Below are positions 11,661-23,170 of a stretch of 64,000 nt of DNA, in pieces. Under the pieces are notes generated by a model. That model did no database searches. It was given only the letters and a program-made list of their open reading frames with translations, and was not told the origin of the DNA. A program made the translations under genes and the position numbers. Position 1 is the first letter of the stretch, and each line of letters begins with the position of its first letter. The stretch lies in NCBI GenBank assembly GCA_921293015.1, contig OV121097.1, positions 32,055,929 through 32,119,928 of the forward strand, in the 5' to 3' direction. The DNA is from Phorcus lineatus (taxonomy: Eukaryota > Mollusca > Gastropoda > Trochida > Trochidae).

Positions 11661-11849
11661 TGATACATAAATACACATTCCATTTCAATTTCAGTCTGTT
11701 TCCACTGTCTTAGTCCCATACCGTCATAACATTTCTCTACCAAATGGCCAATTGATTGTTATTATTTTGCTTATCTTCTTTTCTCAGTTTTATACCATAC
11801 CTCAATGAAGTTCACCCCTCTGTGAAAACTTCCCAAGCTCATTATATAA

Positions 11850-12345
11850 GAAAAATTATCATCTTCTTCATTTATCATTTTTAAACCCTTTTGGTCAGGA
11901 ATGAGTTTACTAAGGAATAGCTGCACTCGAAGAATAGCTAATCACCCGTCCAGTTAATACTTCGCTTCACTTATATTTTAAAGTCATATATCAGGAAGAA
12001 ATTTATTAACTTTTATTTGTTTCCTATCTGAAAATTTCGGAATATGACAAAAAAAACACCGAAATATTCAGGAGGTAATAGCCACTGTTAGGTAATTTAC
12101 ATATAATTTGCTGATTGCAATGAACAGACGAAAATAAAATTTTATGTCCAGCATCAGCTGATTAACTTAGACTTGTAGTTGGTCAAGCTTTACGAAATTT
12201 ACAATAAATTTACTTCCTGGAACATAGCATCCTAATTTTATTGCTGCTTAAATGAACCGTGTATTCCGGGAAACGTCTCAAGGTGGTAATAAATGTCAAT
12301 TCTGTAATCTATCAAACAATATAACCATCAATGTGCGACTGTTGG
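11850..12345 (+). repeat. Composite duplication, X block copy 2 plus A block copy 1
   Basis: The X landmarks are followed by the A block: CAGCTGATTAACTTAGACTTG, TTTACTTCCTGGAACATAGC, CTAATTTTATTGC, AAATGAACC and ACGTCTCAAGGTGGTAATAAATGTCA, ending in ACCATCAATG. The same X-then-A order is seen at 33895-34430. One frame of this copy reads a CxxC-containing peptide from 12252. The equivalent frame is shifted or stopped in the 17.4, 29.2, 34.3 and 34.9 kb copies, so I do not call a gene. Confidence 0.75.
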
Positions 12346-13984
12346 GAACAGACAATCAATGGTTTATTATTATGATTCAGGCCCTTCAGAAAAACTTTTT
12401 TTCTTCATTTAGGATTGAATCCTTATTGTTATTGAGGTGTTTATTAATATTGTTCTTTCACAATACTATAGCACTACATTCCACCCAAACGGCTGTTTCA
12501 ATTACAACCAAACTTCAAGATCTGACATCCCTACTATGGAACCGCGAAACTAAGCTTTTGAGCCCAATCGGATTAAACGTACAGATTTACAAAAAGTTTC
12601 GAAAATCTTTTTCAAAATGCAATTGGCGACTTGCAACTTTTTTTTTAAAAAGGTACGCAATATAATTTCAGTCCAAAAAAAATTGCATAAAAACTCGGTA
12701 GGTCACGTGGTTCCGGCGCAATCTTTGTATTTTGCATCTTTTGGAATTTTTTTACCAAATGCACTTTTTGAGCAAAGATCGTTCTGCTTATATCTGTACA
12801 GAGAAGCTATAATACTTGTAATCTACGTAGCGGAAGTACTGGCTTTTAACAAGTTTATCTCATAATTGTCGAATAAGTTCCACAAAGTTGAAGGGAAACA
12901 CACTAAGATGTGACGAAATGCACCCCCGCTCATCCTAATAATACACATAGGACGGGTGCATTATTATGATATTTCTCTTTGTAGCAATGCCTTTACATTG
13001 AACATATGGTCAACATACAAGATTTGACCAAATGCATGTAAGTACGTGTGAAAAGTTGCAAAAGGTCCTGACCTTACTATACCTGACCTTATTTTATCCA
13101 TACCAGAGAAGGGAGCTGTTGGGTAGCAGCTGATGGTGTCGTTCTTCTACTTTAACTCTGATTTATGAAATCCATCACCCTAATCGACCTTTCTGTTATG
13201 CATTCCCTCTCATCTAGGCAGAAAATACTTTTTAGTTTTACCCCCAAGCTGCCAAGAAGACACTTATCTCACACTTATAGCACGACTGCAGTGCTCTGTT
13301 GACGTAGCCTTAGGGCATTTTTCCACAAACTGGTTCATATCAGCGTAACTCCTGTTATTTTCACATGCGAATATATTTACATTAATGTATTTTCATGTTG
13401 TTTTTCAATTTATTAACCTTTCAACAAAATTCTCCACGTTGTCTGTCATAAAAAAACTTCTCTAGATATACATTGTCAGATTGTCAGAGTCAATAAATGG
13501 GAAGCAAATATGTCTTAGGGTTTTTGTTTTACTGTACAGAACTAATATGTTTCTGAAATATTTCCTTTAGTTATTTAAAAGAAACCATACTGTTGTCCAT
13601 AATTGTCCATCCAACATGCTTATTATATATTCATTGGAATCGACCATTTGTGGGTATTTCTTTGCTACTGTGCATGATACCTGCACGTCAGCAAGAAATC
13701 TTTAGTACAATATTTAATAATTCTTATGCTAAATGACATTCGAGACGATGATTATTATTACAATCCTAGTATAATTACAACGTTTTGAGTGGTTCAGTTA
13801 TGACGTTGCTAAAAATAAAGTTGCTTACATGAAAATATTCTTGATGAAAATCACGGGTGGAGTTTCCAAGATATTTGTTGGAGAAATACCTTTCTTGAGG
13901 ATTATATACTTATCTTATGAAAGGAATCTGGAAGTTTCAGCTTGTATGGGTCGAAATTGGAATTAAAATTTATCACAATTCGGA
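12346..13984. other. Gene-free stretch with a short hairpin
   Basis: No supported gene. A short imperfect hairpin lies at about 12916-12963, with AATGCACCC on one side and GGGTGCATT on the other and ATCCTA/TAGGA inside. The open frames at 12252-12865 are AT-driven and lack homology I can recognise. Confidence 0.45.
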
Positions 13985-15725
13985 GAGGGAAGAGAAGTAG
14001 ACTACAACTAGTTTCTGATGTTTTGATGTTATTGTATTTTTATGGTTAAGCCGTTGTCCTGTAGTTGTCAAACATGTAATCATAAAAACAACTTCCAGTT
14101 AAACCAGAATGCATAACAAAGGGAGGAATATGATTGTGTGCATAGCTGTTGACTTATAAAAACCTATTGTGTAATCAAATTATCAACAATCATCACATCC
14201 CATAATTATGATGATGTTCAGGTCTCGTTTTGTGAGCGCTTTGTAAGATACGCCGTTTTCGAACATTTCGAACATGATGTACAACGTTAAGATATTTTGG
14301 ACACTGAACGAAAAAATAACATCATTTCATGTTCATGTAAAACTGTCTCATGCACAGTTAATAGCAGTAATTCCTTATATTTATAATTTCAAACTTTACA
14401 CTTCTCATGGTTTGCCATTCTTTTTAACGTACCAAAGAAAGAATCAAAGTTGGTTGGTTGTCACTACCTACCATTATAATTGATTATTTATTGTATTTCT
14501 ACTCTAACTTTACTCTTGAGGGGTTGTTGTGAACTAAATCAACTTAAGTTCTCTTTACTTCTGATAAACTGTTACAGTTATTGAACAATCCAAGGTCTAC
14601 GCTCATGTCACCGAGAACAAGTAGCATTTACTTGATCAAACCCAGTTGAATCTGAAGTTTATTGCTATTCTTTTAAGTTGTTTGTCCTCTATTACCCCAA
14701 TCCAGACTGACTATGTTGAAAGAGTAGGTTGCCGAAATACACTTCCCCAAGCAAGAAATAATGTCGTTTATCCAGGTTAAATAGATGCTGGACAAAAATA
14801 ACTCAGGATATATGAAAATTCTGAAATTATTTATACTGATATATATTTACATCGATCACCTGATGAAATATTCATCATAAAATTAGTATTATACCTAACC
14901 TATCTTGTCCAGTAAAATAGAATGTAATTCAGATGTACTTATTTGTTTGCCTTTTTAGATAATGCAGCAGTATGTTTAACTTATTGCTAGGGTTTAAAAT
15001 TTATCACTTGTTGTCATGCCCAAGTTTATGATTCCTGTTTGAAGATTTAAGATACAGATGTGCATGGTGAAAGGTCGGAACAAACATCAGTCATTTCTGC
15101 CACAGACGATCGCTACATCCCTGATATAAGAGAACCCTCCATCTACATGTATGAGAGATGATATTTCACAACCACAGATGATTGATGAGTGTACGGGTAA
15201 TGTTAACTCTGGGGCTAAAACGTTACCAACGAAGAGATAAGATAGTTTAATGCATGAGTGATAAATAAGAACTATTGCTTACATCACGAAGACGACTGAA
15301 TTATTTGAACAAAATTAAAACATTACTGTTTTATGTTTCCTAGTACATGCACTGAACAAACTCTCCAACTTGGAATATCCTAAGCATAGAATTATATTAA
15401 TAAAATTTATGCAGGGGAATAAAGGATATTGAGTTAAAAGGTTATCAAGATGGAGGCTGACTTAATAAATACCACAAATCCTTGCTGACATTCTGAATAT
15501 CAGGCCACTTTAGTTTCTAAGCCTGGAGACATTTGAAATGAAAATCAATACAAGAATATTGCTATTGATGGTTTATAATACATGCACCTTCTTGGAATCC
15601 AATAATCCTTCTTGCATGACATACTGGAAACGTCATTATTTTCTACAGTCATTTATTATTATTGAAACATTCACATTGATATGCTATCATCGTCATGAGA
15701 AATGCTTGGAATGTTTTCTTTAATT
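13985..15725 (+). repeat. Composite duplication, Q/R blocks copy 1
   Basis: This aligns in order with 27160-28870. Shared landmarks include CTGTAGTTGTC (near 14060 and 27210), CAATCCAAGGT (14589 and 27814), TTTATTGCTAT (14660 and 27884), GCTGACATTCTGAATATCAG (15484 and 28589), TCTAAGCCTGGA (15518 and 28620) and AATAATCCTTCTTGC (15601 and 28698). Spacing is kept over more than 1.5 kb, which shows segmental duplication rather than scattered short repeats. Within it, 15055-15200 is a weak B block. Confidence 0.82.
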
Positions 15726-16007
15726 GCTAAATTGAAATCTAATCTTAAAAAACATGAAATAATACGCACAATTTTGCCCAATTAGCACATAATGTGCAAT
15801 ATAAGCTATAATAGAAATTAAAATAAAGAAATTTTCATCCATAAATGTGTTTCCGATCTAATACCTGACACTTTTAATGAGAGATGTAAAAGCTTCATGC
15901 ATCTATTCTGATATTTAGCTAGATATCATGTTAAATCGTCTTTATAAAGAGAATATAGTCTTTCTACTACTACAATGCAAATGCTAAAATAACTTGTTCC
16001 TTTCCAG

Positions 16008-16288
16008 GAGGTGAGGTGAGGTGAGGTTATATGGTGTCTTTTGCCGCTTTCACTTTTATCGCGCTAGTCTTATTGCAGGGAGAAAGCCCGCATCACCGTT
16101 GTGGATATGCAATGCGATGAAACCTGCGAGCATCGGCTGGAACTAGCATACCATGGGTGGTACTGGACTGAATTGCACCAAAATCTGACCGTGTGTAGAT
16201 CACTTCTCTATTTCAGACAAAGAAGTCGAACCACGGACTTCTTGATCCGAAGCCGAATGCGCTAACCATAGCGCTATCCCGCTCCCTC
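16008..16288 (-). mobile_element. tRNA-derived SINE, copy 2
   Basis: Same head, body and tail as copy 1 on the minus strand. The head contains TAGCGCTATGGTTAGCGC-like A-box text, the body AAACCTGCGAGCATCGGCTGG (read on plus) and the tail a GAGGTGAGGTGAGGTGAGG run at the low-coordinate end. The B-box region carries a small deletion relative to copy 1. Target duplications were not clear, so both ends are approximate. Confidence 0.88.
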
Positions 16289-16656
16289 CATTTCATAAAA
16301 TTATTTCACATCAATACATTCACATGGTATTCCGTCTCATTTAGCAATGCCTATATTTGCCTCAATTTCTTATCGTAGTGTGGTGGTTTGCGTGCGTCAG
16401 GGACCCAGATAGCTATGCCAGCCGGAGCTTACATGCTACTGACAGGGGTATCGAAAATACAGAACATGTCGACGGGTAGAGACCAGACTAAGTTTAATTT
16501 GTTCTAAAATCTGTTGATAAATGAAGTGTATGAAATCTTTTTTTAAAAATCATGCCAGAAATATATTGTAAATGCTATCTTCAGCTAGTTAACCATGTCT
16601 TCATGAAGCTTTAAAAATGTGATATTTACAACAAATTCTTGGAGCGAAGCATCTAA

Positions 16657-17366
16657 GGCCCTTTTCTCATGCACAGGTTTACATATGTGAGTTAATTTAC
16701 TTATGTATGTAAATGTATTTGGGGTATGTAAAAGTGTCATGAGAAGGTAATTAAACACATAAGTATGTTTGCACTTGGAGCAAATTTGCATTACCTCAGG
16801 AGGTCATGTAAATGTAAATTTACACATACGTATTTGTACACGCTATGCAAATTGTGTCATGAAAAAAGGAATTTATTTTTACTCCATTGTGCAAATGCAT
16901 TTTTTATCTATAAATCTACATCCAATCTTTTTGTACTTGCTCAATAATGTGTCACTTGTTGCGTGGCAAACGTCGTGGACAGCAGTCCAGACTGTTGTTG
17001 TTCTAACTCCGAATAAGTTTCCAAATGTGCGATATTCAGCTGCTGATGCCATCCAATATAGTGCTATTGCCACTTTATGATCTTCTCTTGAACAAGTCCC
17101 AAGACAAGGCCTGTACTAAAAAAATAGGGAAAATCCCTTCTTCTCTTAGAGCCAAGAAGTCTTAACATAGCAAAGTCTGGCACTAGAATGAATATATTCA
17201 TGGATTTTAGGTTATATTTTGAATGCATGACTGTATGTAATTGACATATACACCTTATTGCTTAACCATCATGAGAACAGAAAGTATATTTACTATTACA
17301 CATGTATGTTTATTTACATAGATTGTAAATATACTCATATAAGTAAATTTGTGCATGAAAAAAGAG
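16657..17366 (-). mobile_element. PIF/Harbinger element, internally deleted
   Basis: The left end GGCCCTTTTCTCATGCAC (from 16657) and the inverted right end, which reads CTCTTTTTTCATGCAC from about 17366, match. The match continues inward over roughly 50 bp of TTTAC/ATGTAAAT-rich sequence. The element carries only a fragment of transposase. It interrupts an A block: GAAGCATCTAA precedes it and CTCAAATGAATCAG follows. Undisrupted A blocks at 29.16, 34.3 and 34.9 kb give approximate empty sites, so it inserted after the duplication or into this copy only. Confidence 0.82.
16879..17103 (-). pseudogene. Harbinger transposase fragment
   Basis: The minus strand reads CSREDHKVAIALYWMASAAE, then YRTFGNLFGVRTTTVW and AVHDVCHA. 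This matches the region of PIF/Harbinger (HARBI1-like, DDE_Tnp_4) transposases that holds the predicted helix-turn-helix just before the catalytic core. None of the catalytic acidic motifs is present, and the reading frame ends in a deletion joined to AT-rich terminal sequence. It is therefore a non-autonomous remnant about 70 codons long. Confidence 0.82.
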
Positions 17367-18600
17367 CTCAAATGAATCAGTTTATCTTGGAAAACGTCTC
17401 GGGGAAGTAATCATTGTCGATTCTCTTTATCCAAAAGGCCATGAATTAGCGTTGATTTGATGAATATCCATGTAGCCAATTACTAAGATTGAGGCAACTA
17501 AGATTTTTTACTTGTTTTGCTTATTACAATCTTTGAAATTAATGCTGATTTTACACTTTCTGCACTATTTGACACAGTTTTTATGTTCTCTTTAGTATTC
17601 TTCGTCTTACTCGGAGCTTTTCCCGGCAGAATGAGATTTTTGACAACTTTCATTACAATAGAATTAGTTATGAATCCATGTGATATTTTAATCAGATAAT
17701 TAGTAACAGAGGATATATGATAACATTATTTTCGAACAAAACAAAAGACGAAACCATCAATGAATTAATGAATAGACACCTTTGGTTAATGTACAAAAGA
17801 TGAATGCCTTCTACTTCATATAAATTGCGAGGAGATATCAGACTCATATCTTTTTATCTGAAAGTTATCGGTTTGTTTGATCGCATTAGTTTGCAAAGTA
17901 ATACTTTCAAAGAGTGGTTCAATACTTTAATCTAGTTCATTAACTCTTTGAAACAAGATTAATTTGGCAAACAGGTTCCTCACTTCAGTTGAAGAGATTT
18001 TGAGCTTGATGGGACACAATGACTTTCAAAAGACTTCCGGGATTATCTTTTATCATAAATCAATAAGAAACGAGTCCTTGTGCAGTATCACAGAAACGAC
18101 AAAATTATGTGGAAGACTGCTTTTTGATTTCGCATTCATCAACGAATCACATCATCAATTGCACGCCTTCGGCTTTGGATGAAGAGGTACGTGGTTCGAA
18201 TCCCGCTAGGGGCTCAGCAACTTTGTCTGCAGTAGACAGCTGTTTTACAGACAGTAAGGTTAAGGTGCAATGCAATACCGCACCAATAAATCGCTAGTTT
18301 CAGCCGATGCTCGCAAGTTTCACAACTATGCATAGCCACATTGGTTACGTAGGCTTTCTCCCTGCAATAATATTGGCAGCTGTGATTTTACAACCGACTT
18401 TACAACCCAAATCACCTCGACTCACTGAATTGCACTTTTCCAAGTCATTCATTAAATAAATGTTTTGAGTTTTCATCGATTAAATAATGTTCCTGCCTTG
18501 TGTACATGGTCTTAAAGATTAAATACAAATTTCAACCAGTCCCTTAATAATATTAATTCAACATTTTCTACTTCATCGACATCGATATTTAATATAATTG
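17366..18600 (+). repeat. Composite duplication, A and D blocks copy 1
   Basis: After the Harbinger element the A block resumes (CTCAAATGAATCAG, AAACGTCTC). The D block follows with TTTCAAAGAGT, TAATTTGGCA, TTCAGTTGA, GATTTTGAGCTTGATGGGA-type text, GCATTCATCAA and TTCTACTTCATCGAC. The same order is found at 29085-30150 and 34820-35880, and inverted at 38420-37480. SINE copy 3 splits the D block at 18165-18427. Confidence 0.82.
18165..18427 (+). mobile_element. tRNA-derived SINE, copy 3 (5'-truncated)
   Basis: The plus strand carries the B box GTGGTTCGAATCCCG, the shared body (CAGCCGATGCTCGCAAGTTTC, CTTTCTCCCTGCAATAATATTG) and a CACCTCGACTCACTG end. The A-box part of the head is missing. Exact 8-bp target duplications AATTGCAC at 18157-18164 and 18428-18435 fix the 263-bp element. 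The D-block paralogue at about 29900 lacks the insertion, supplying an empty site. Confidence 0.95.
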
Positions 18601-19264
18601 TAGGTACAATATACATTACACAAAGAGCACTGACCAAGTCAAAATACAATTCTTTCAATTATCAACAGATTCATATATGTAAAGGGGCAAAAAGTAAAAA
18701 GAATGGATATAAATGTTCTCTTATATACGATGATTATCCTTAGATCAAATATTACAGCGATGGGATTTATGAATTTAACGTATATTGCCAATCTAGCGTT
18801 TTATCTTAAAGGCTTCGAAGAAGACCCGATATAAAAACTATGATAATCAGGATGTTTTTCTCAAGACGATTACAACTGAAAAAATGCGAAGACGTTGATA
18901 CAGAATAGACCACAAGTACTTCAATGTTATGATTAAAAAAGTAAAGCCATTTTTGTATTAGTCTTTGAGAATGGCTAGATATATCGCTAAATTCTGACAA
19001 ATCATTACACGTAACCAAATGGGAGATGTACATGCTACGTTGGTTAACTTAAAGATTTCAAAGTGCAACGTACAGGTTGAGACTTTGATTAATAATTTCA
19101 AAGTGGTTTACACCATCTTAGAATGACAATGATTTGCTATTTTACTATATATTTTTGGTTGAATTCGTAGAGCTTCATCATTTATTGTCAGACGTGGATC
19201 ATGATCTAACCTTTATCTATGCATATAACGGTTAAGGAGGTTGCACTTGAAGTTAATGTATATT
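18601..19264. other. Gene-free stretch
   Basis: No gene or element seen. The first part still resembles the tail of the D block; the rest is unassigned AT-rich DNA. Confidence 0.45.
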
Positions 19265-19437
19265 TAAGAAATGAATTTCATCATATGGTTGTCCACACGG
19301 TTATAACCTGTTTGAAACTTGTAAGATAAACTTGTATAACCGGCAAGCTTGCGACGCCGGTTATACAAAAGTTTATCTTACAAGTTTCAAACAGGTTATA
19401 ACCGTGTGGACAACCATATGATGAAATTCATTTCTTA
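19265..19437. repeat. Long foldback palindrome 1
   Basis: Arms of about 80 bp (19265-19343 and 19357-19437) are inverted copies with only a two-base length difference visible, around a 13-base spacer centred on CAAGCTTGCGACG. The outer ends read TAAGAAATG and CATTTCTTA. Palindrome 2 at 36459-36586 starts and ends with the same TAAGAAAT/ATTTCTTA words. Near-perfect arms suggest a recent foldback element or recent inverted duplication. A transcript would form a long hairpin. Confidence 0.93.
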
Positions 19438-19479
19438 TAAATTCAAACGTTGTATTTAAAGCGAAAATGCATTCGAAAT

Positions 19480-20000
19480 GCAATTCTATAGCTGCTTGTC
19501 GCACTGACCTACGTACCGGTTACACCAAGACGGATCTCTACCCGTATTCAGACGCATAAACAAAATAGTTCCAAAGACTCGGTAAAAATGACACTTTTTT
19601 ATTCTACAAATAATACATTTTGTGTATCAAAAAACTAACAATGATTATATTTTTGGAAAAAAGTGGAAAATGTAAAGTTTAATTTAAATAGATCAAAGTT
19701 AACAAATAACACTCGCGTATTTATACTGTCCAGAATCTAGGTGACAGTACAGCGTGTTTTGGCTAGTTCCGGCACGATATCGTATAACCTGCATTTACTG
19801 AAGGTTATTTTGTATAACCCTCAACTTTGGGTTCATTGAAATGTATACCGATCACATGACCATGTCTGATCCAATCAGAATGCAGCATATCGTTTACATC
19901 ACAAAGTCTGAATTTATTTAAAAATAGAATACTTCAGAGGACAGTTGCTTTAAACAAAATTTTCATGATGGCTGGATGCGTCGCATTTCGACTTGAGAAC
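19480..20000. other. GC-richer unassigned patch next to palindrome 1
   Basis: This patch contains TCGTATAACCTGCATTT and GGTTATTTTGTATAACCC, echoing the GGTTATAACCTG and TTGTATAACC words of the palindrome arms, and a CCAATCAGAATGC motif near 19870. It may be part of the same mobile element as the palindrome. No coding frame is apparent. Confidence 0.35.
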
Positions 20001-20229
20001 AAGTCTTTTCAAAAGTGTGGAGCTTTTATAACATTGCAATGTTAAAACGATACCTACAGCAAGTGTCCTCAGAAGTATTTTAATTTCAAATATATAAATA
20101 CACTGTCAACAAGACCGGCTTTTTACGTTACTTAAATAAACTGAATAAAATGATTAGAAATTAGACATTTCGATTAGTTATGTTTTTTGTGGTGAGTCAC
20201 GTCAACGATTCTCAAAATGAATCTTATCT

Positions 20230-22060
20230 CTTCACTTTTTTTTTATTCAACAAGTTCATCTTGTTTCAATTTTCAAATTGTCAGATCAAACAGTTCCAGA
20301 AAGGCCCATGAAAGTTGATTTTCAATCTGTTAATGACATGGAGGTTGAGTATTAGGCAGCCCAGTTTTGAAATTAAACTGGCAGATTCAAATGTTTTCAA
20401 AGATCAAGTGCTTCAATCTGCCACCAAATACTACAATTTTCAATTAATATTGAATACGTCTTTATGTTCAGTCTCCATGAATGAAGTCATGTCCGTACAT
20501 GACAACTTTAAATCTGTTGATCTTCAGACCTATTGAAAACCATCTAAAACAAACGTTGATTTATATTCAACAACAGTAAAAAAAAGTTACTTATTAATCA
20601 ATAATCATGTTTGAATAGAACTATATTTGATCTTTGCATATAGTATTACAAAATGTTTTGTTATTAATATGCCTTTGATAGCTAAAATTTCTTCATTAAA
20701 ATGCTCAATCAGTCATTCACATCGTCATGTTCAAGATGCTAGAGTCATGGTAAAGCGTTTTGTATATACTCCATGCTGCACTTTTAACCTGTTTGATAGA
20801 TGCAGAAAGGAATGCTTATGTTTAGAAATAAGTTATCCATATGTAGTGCTGACGTTAGCTAATGGAAAGTAGATAGTTATACACTGCTCATCTGAAAGAC
20901 ACTGTATACATGTAATTACCAATTGAACAGTAAAACGTTTTTTTATATGGCATGAAAAAAAATGAATAGATTGTTCACTTCGTCTATGCAATCTTTAAAT
21001 CTTTAAAATGCAGTAGAAACAACAATTACTAATTTATGAAGAACGAGTTCTTATGGATAGTCAAATTCTTTAGCGCATTGATTGCGACGTTTCGGTTTAG
21101 ATACTAACACCGTTATCGAGCAAGTGATTTCTTAAACCTTTAAAATGATTTTAAACATAAATTGGGTTCGAGCTTGAAGAAAAGTGTTGCGTTTGGTTCA
21201 TATTTAAATCGAAAATTTTTGTTAATGACTCTTCTGAAGACTTTGTATTTGTATTTGGTCATAAGGATTAATACGATTCACCATAATAGTGAACATTATA
21301 TTACCAAATAGAAAACAATATTAATGTAAATCACCACTGTATGAGCACTGTCATTAGTTGTTGCTTATTCCACACTATGAGGAACATTCAAAATTACATA
21401 CATTCTGTGTCATGATATCATAACTGTTACGGCTTTACACTAATGAACGATCGGAATACATCGCATTACAATTCGAATCTTTATGCTGCAGGAGATTGAA
21501 GCAGATTTAGAGCTGAGAGATGATAAAGGTCTGTGATGATGAGGCTGATGTTTTTATTTAGGAGGGTTAATTTGCAGCATTCTTTGCTGCATTGTAGCAT
21601 GTTTTATGAGGCAACTTGATAGCCAGTAAAATTGAAAACTTATCCACTTATCCTAAAAGTATCCACCTCATAAAACACAGCACAGGTTATTGATTCAAAC
21701 ACCCTTTATTCTACTTTAGGGAAAGATTCAAGTTCAGGATTCAGCGTAGGAATGGGTTACCAGAAAACAACAATGATTTATTGTCTGTGTGAGAGGCACA
21801 TAAGGTTTGAAATTATAACAGGCATCTCAGTGATACTTTGGGCAAGAGAGTGCGAGTGGAGATTTTGTTGCACTAGGATTTATCCCTCTGTGCAATTTTC
21901 TGACTTAAATGAATGTTATGAATAATTGAATGCTTAACTACTGACTTGTTGAGGTAATGATTTTTAGGGATATTGAAGATATTGTTGTCATATTCATTGT
22001 ATCAAATATATTGTGTGTAACAGATAATGAACATAATAAAACCATATGTTAGAAATGACA
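20230..22060 (+). repeat. Composite duplication, E and H blocks copy 1
   Basis: Landmarks are CAGATCAAACAGTT, ATGGAGGTTGAGTA, TTCAAAGATCAA, GTCATGGTAAAGCGTTTTGTAT, TGCTGACGTTAGCTAATGG, AATAGATTGTT...TGCAATCTTTAAAT and AGGGTTAATTTGCA...TTTATGAGG. They recur in the same order, inverted, from 42350 down to about 40790. The E part is also inverted at 37450-37040. The H word GGGTTAATTTGCA also appears in the second repeat family at 61765, and in altered form at 56120. Confidence 0.82.
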
Positions 22061-22499
22061 TCAATACATTATATACTTTATTACGTACATGTGTCATTTC
22101 TAGCATTCAGGGTTTGTTGTTACTAAAGGTGTGTCAGTAAAAAGCCTGTCTTTTACAAGTTAAGGAAATTGGACATGATTCCCTAGTAGAGCAGTAATCT
22201 AGACTAACGAGCAAGCATGGTAATCCCAGAATGGAATGTGTTGATAATGAACACGCTTTACATTGAATCCATAGACGACATGTATGCATAATATACTTAT
22301 GACTACAAGGAAGGATATGAATTACGATACATAAAACATCAACTTGCCGATACGTGAATCATAAGGGTATGACGATGGCTACAAAACTCTTGTAACTTCA
22401 ATTGAGGATATGACTGTAAATTTGCTTCATCATATTAACATTGTTTCAAATAAAGATCTTGTATTTGGTATTCTTTACTTTATGACAGCTATTAAGAAT

Positions 22500-23170
22500 G
22501 CATTATTTAAACTGATCGCTCTCTACTAGTAATACACGATTAAATTTTTAAGCTTTTCATAATAAAGTTTGAAGCGTGTTTATTACTTTAAAGTTTAAAC
22601 GTTGCTAAAAGCTCATTAGGTAAACAAATGTCACATAGTTGTAATTAATTTATTTATGTTAAAGTTAATGTAAAGACCAGGGTTAAACCCGTTATTCAAT
22701 CCTAAAAGAATCACTAATGGTAACGACATCAATCGTAAAAAATAAATTAGCAGCGTAAAAGAGAAGAAACAAGTGTATGTTAAACACTTAACGGGGTTAA
22801 ACATCTAAATGATGTGTTCCTAGTGCAACCTGTCCATTATTGTTAAGCTTTAAACATGAGTTATATCATAAATGCATAGGACTACATCGATACATGTCTG
22901 CAATCCAATTCGAGGTGATTCTCTGAAAAAAGAACAAAAGAATAATCATTCTGATCAGTTTCCAGATTACACTACAAAACATCTCATGAATTAATTGAAA
23001 GCAAAATAACGTACTTTATCAGCTATTGTTGATGCAAAAAGGATAACATATTAGCATTTTCAATTTCATTAGCAAGGTCTCAGAGCACAAATCAACTTAG
23101 AGAGATGTTCTTAGGGTAGTGGTTTATGTATTGTGTAGCAATTGTTCTCACATTTCACTTGCAAAAACTA
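22500..23170 (+). repeat. Composite duplication, P block copy 2
   Basis: Direct partner of 3860-4560, with the same landmarks and order and only modest length change. It begins immediately after the E/H blocks of copy 1, so the array reads as copy 1 followed head-to-tail by copy 2. The copy-2 unit lacks the piggyBac, Tc1, Harbinger and SINE insertions. Confidence 0.75.

Noticed and set aside
12252..12865. Overlapping 137- and 82-codon open frames, the first with a CxxC motif
   Set aside because: The start lies in an A block whose homologous frame is shifted or stopped in most copies, and the remainder is low-complexity AT-driven sequence without recognisable domains.
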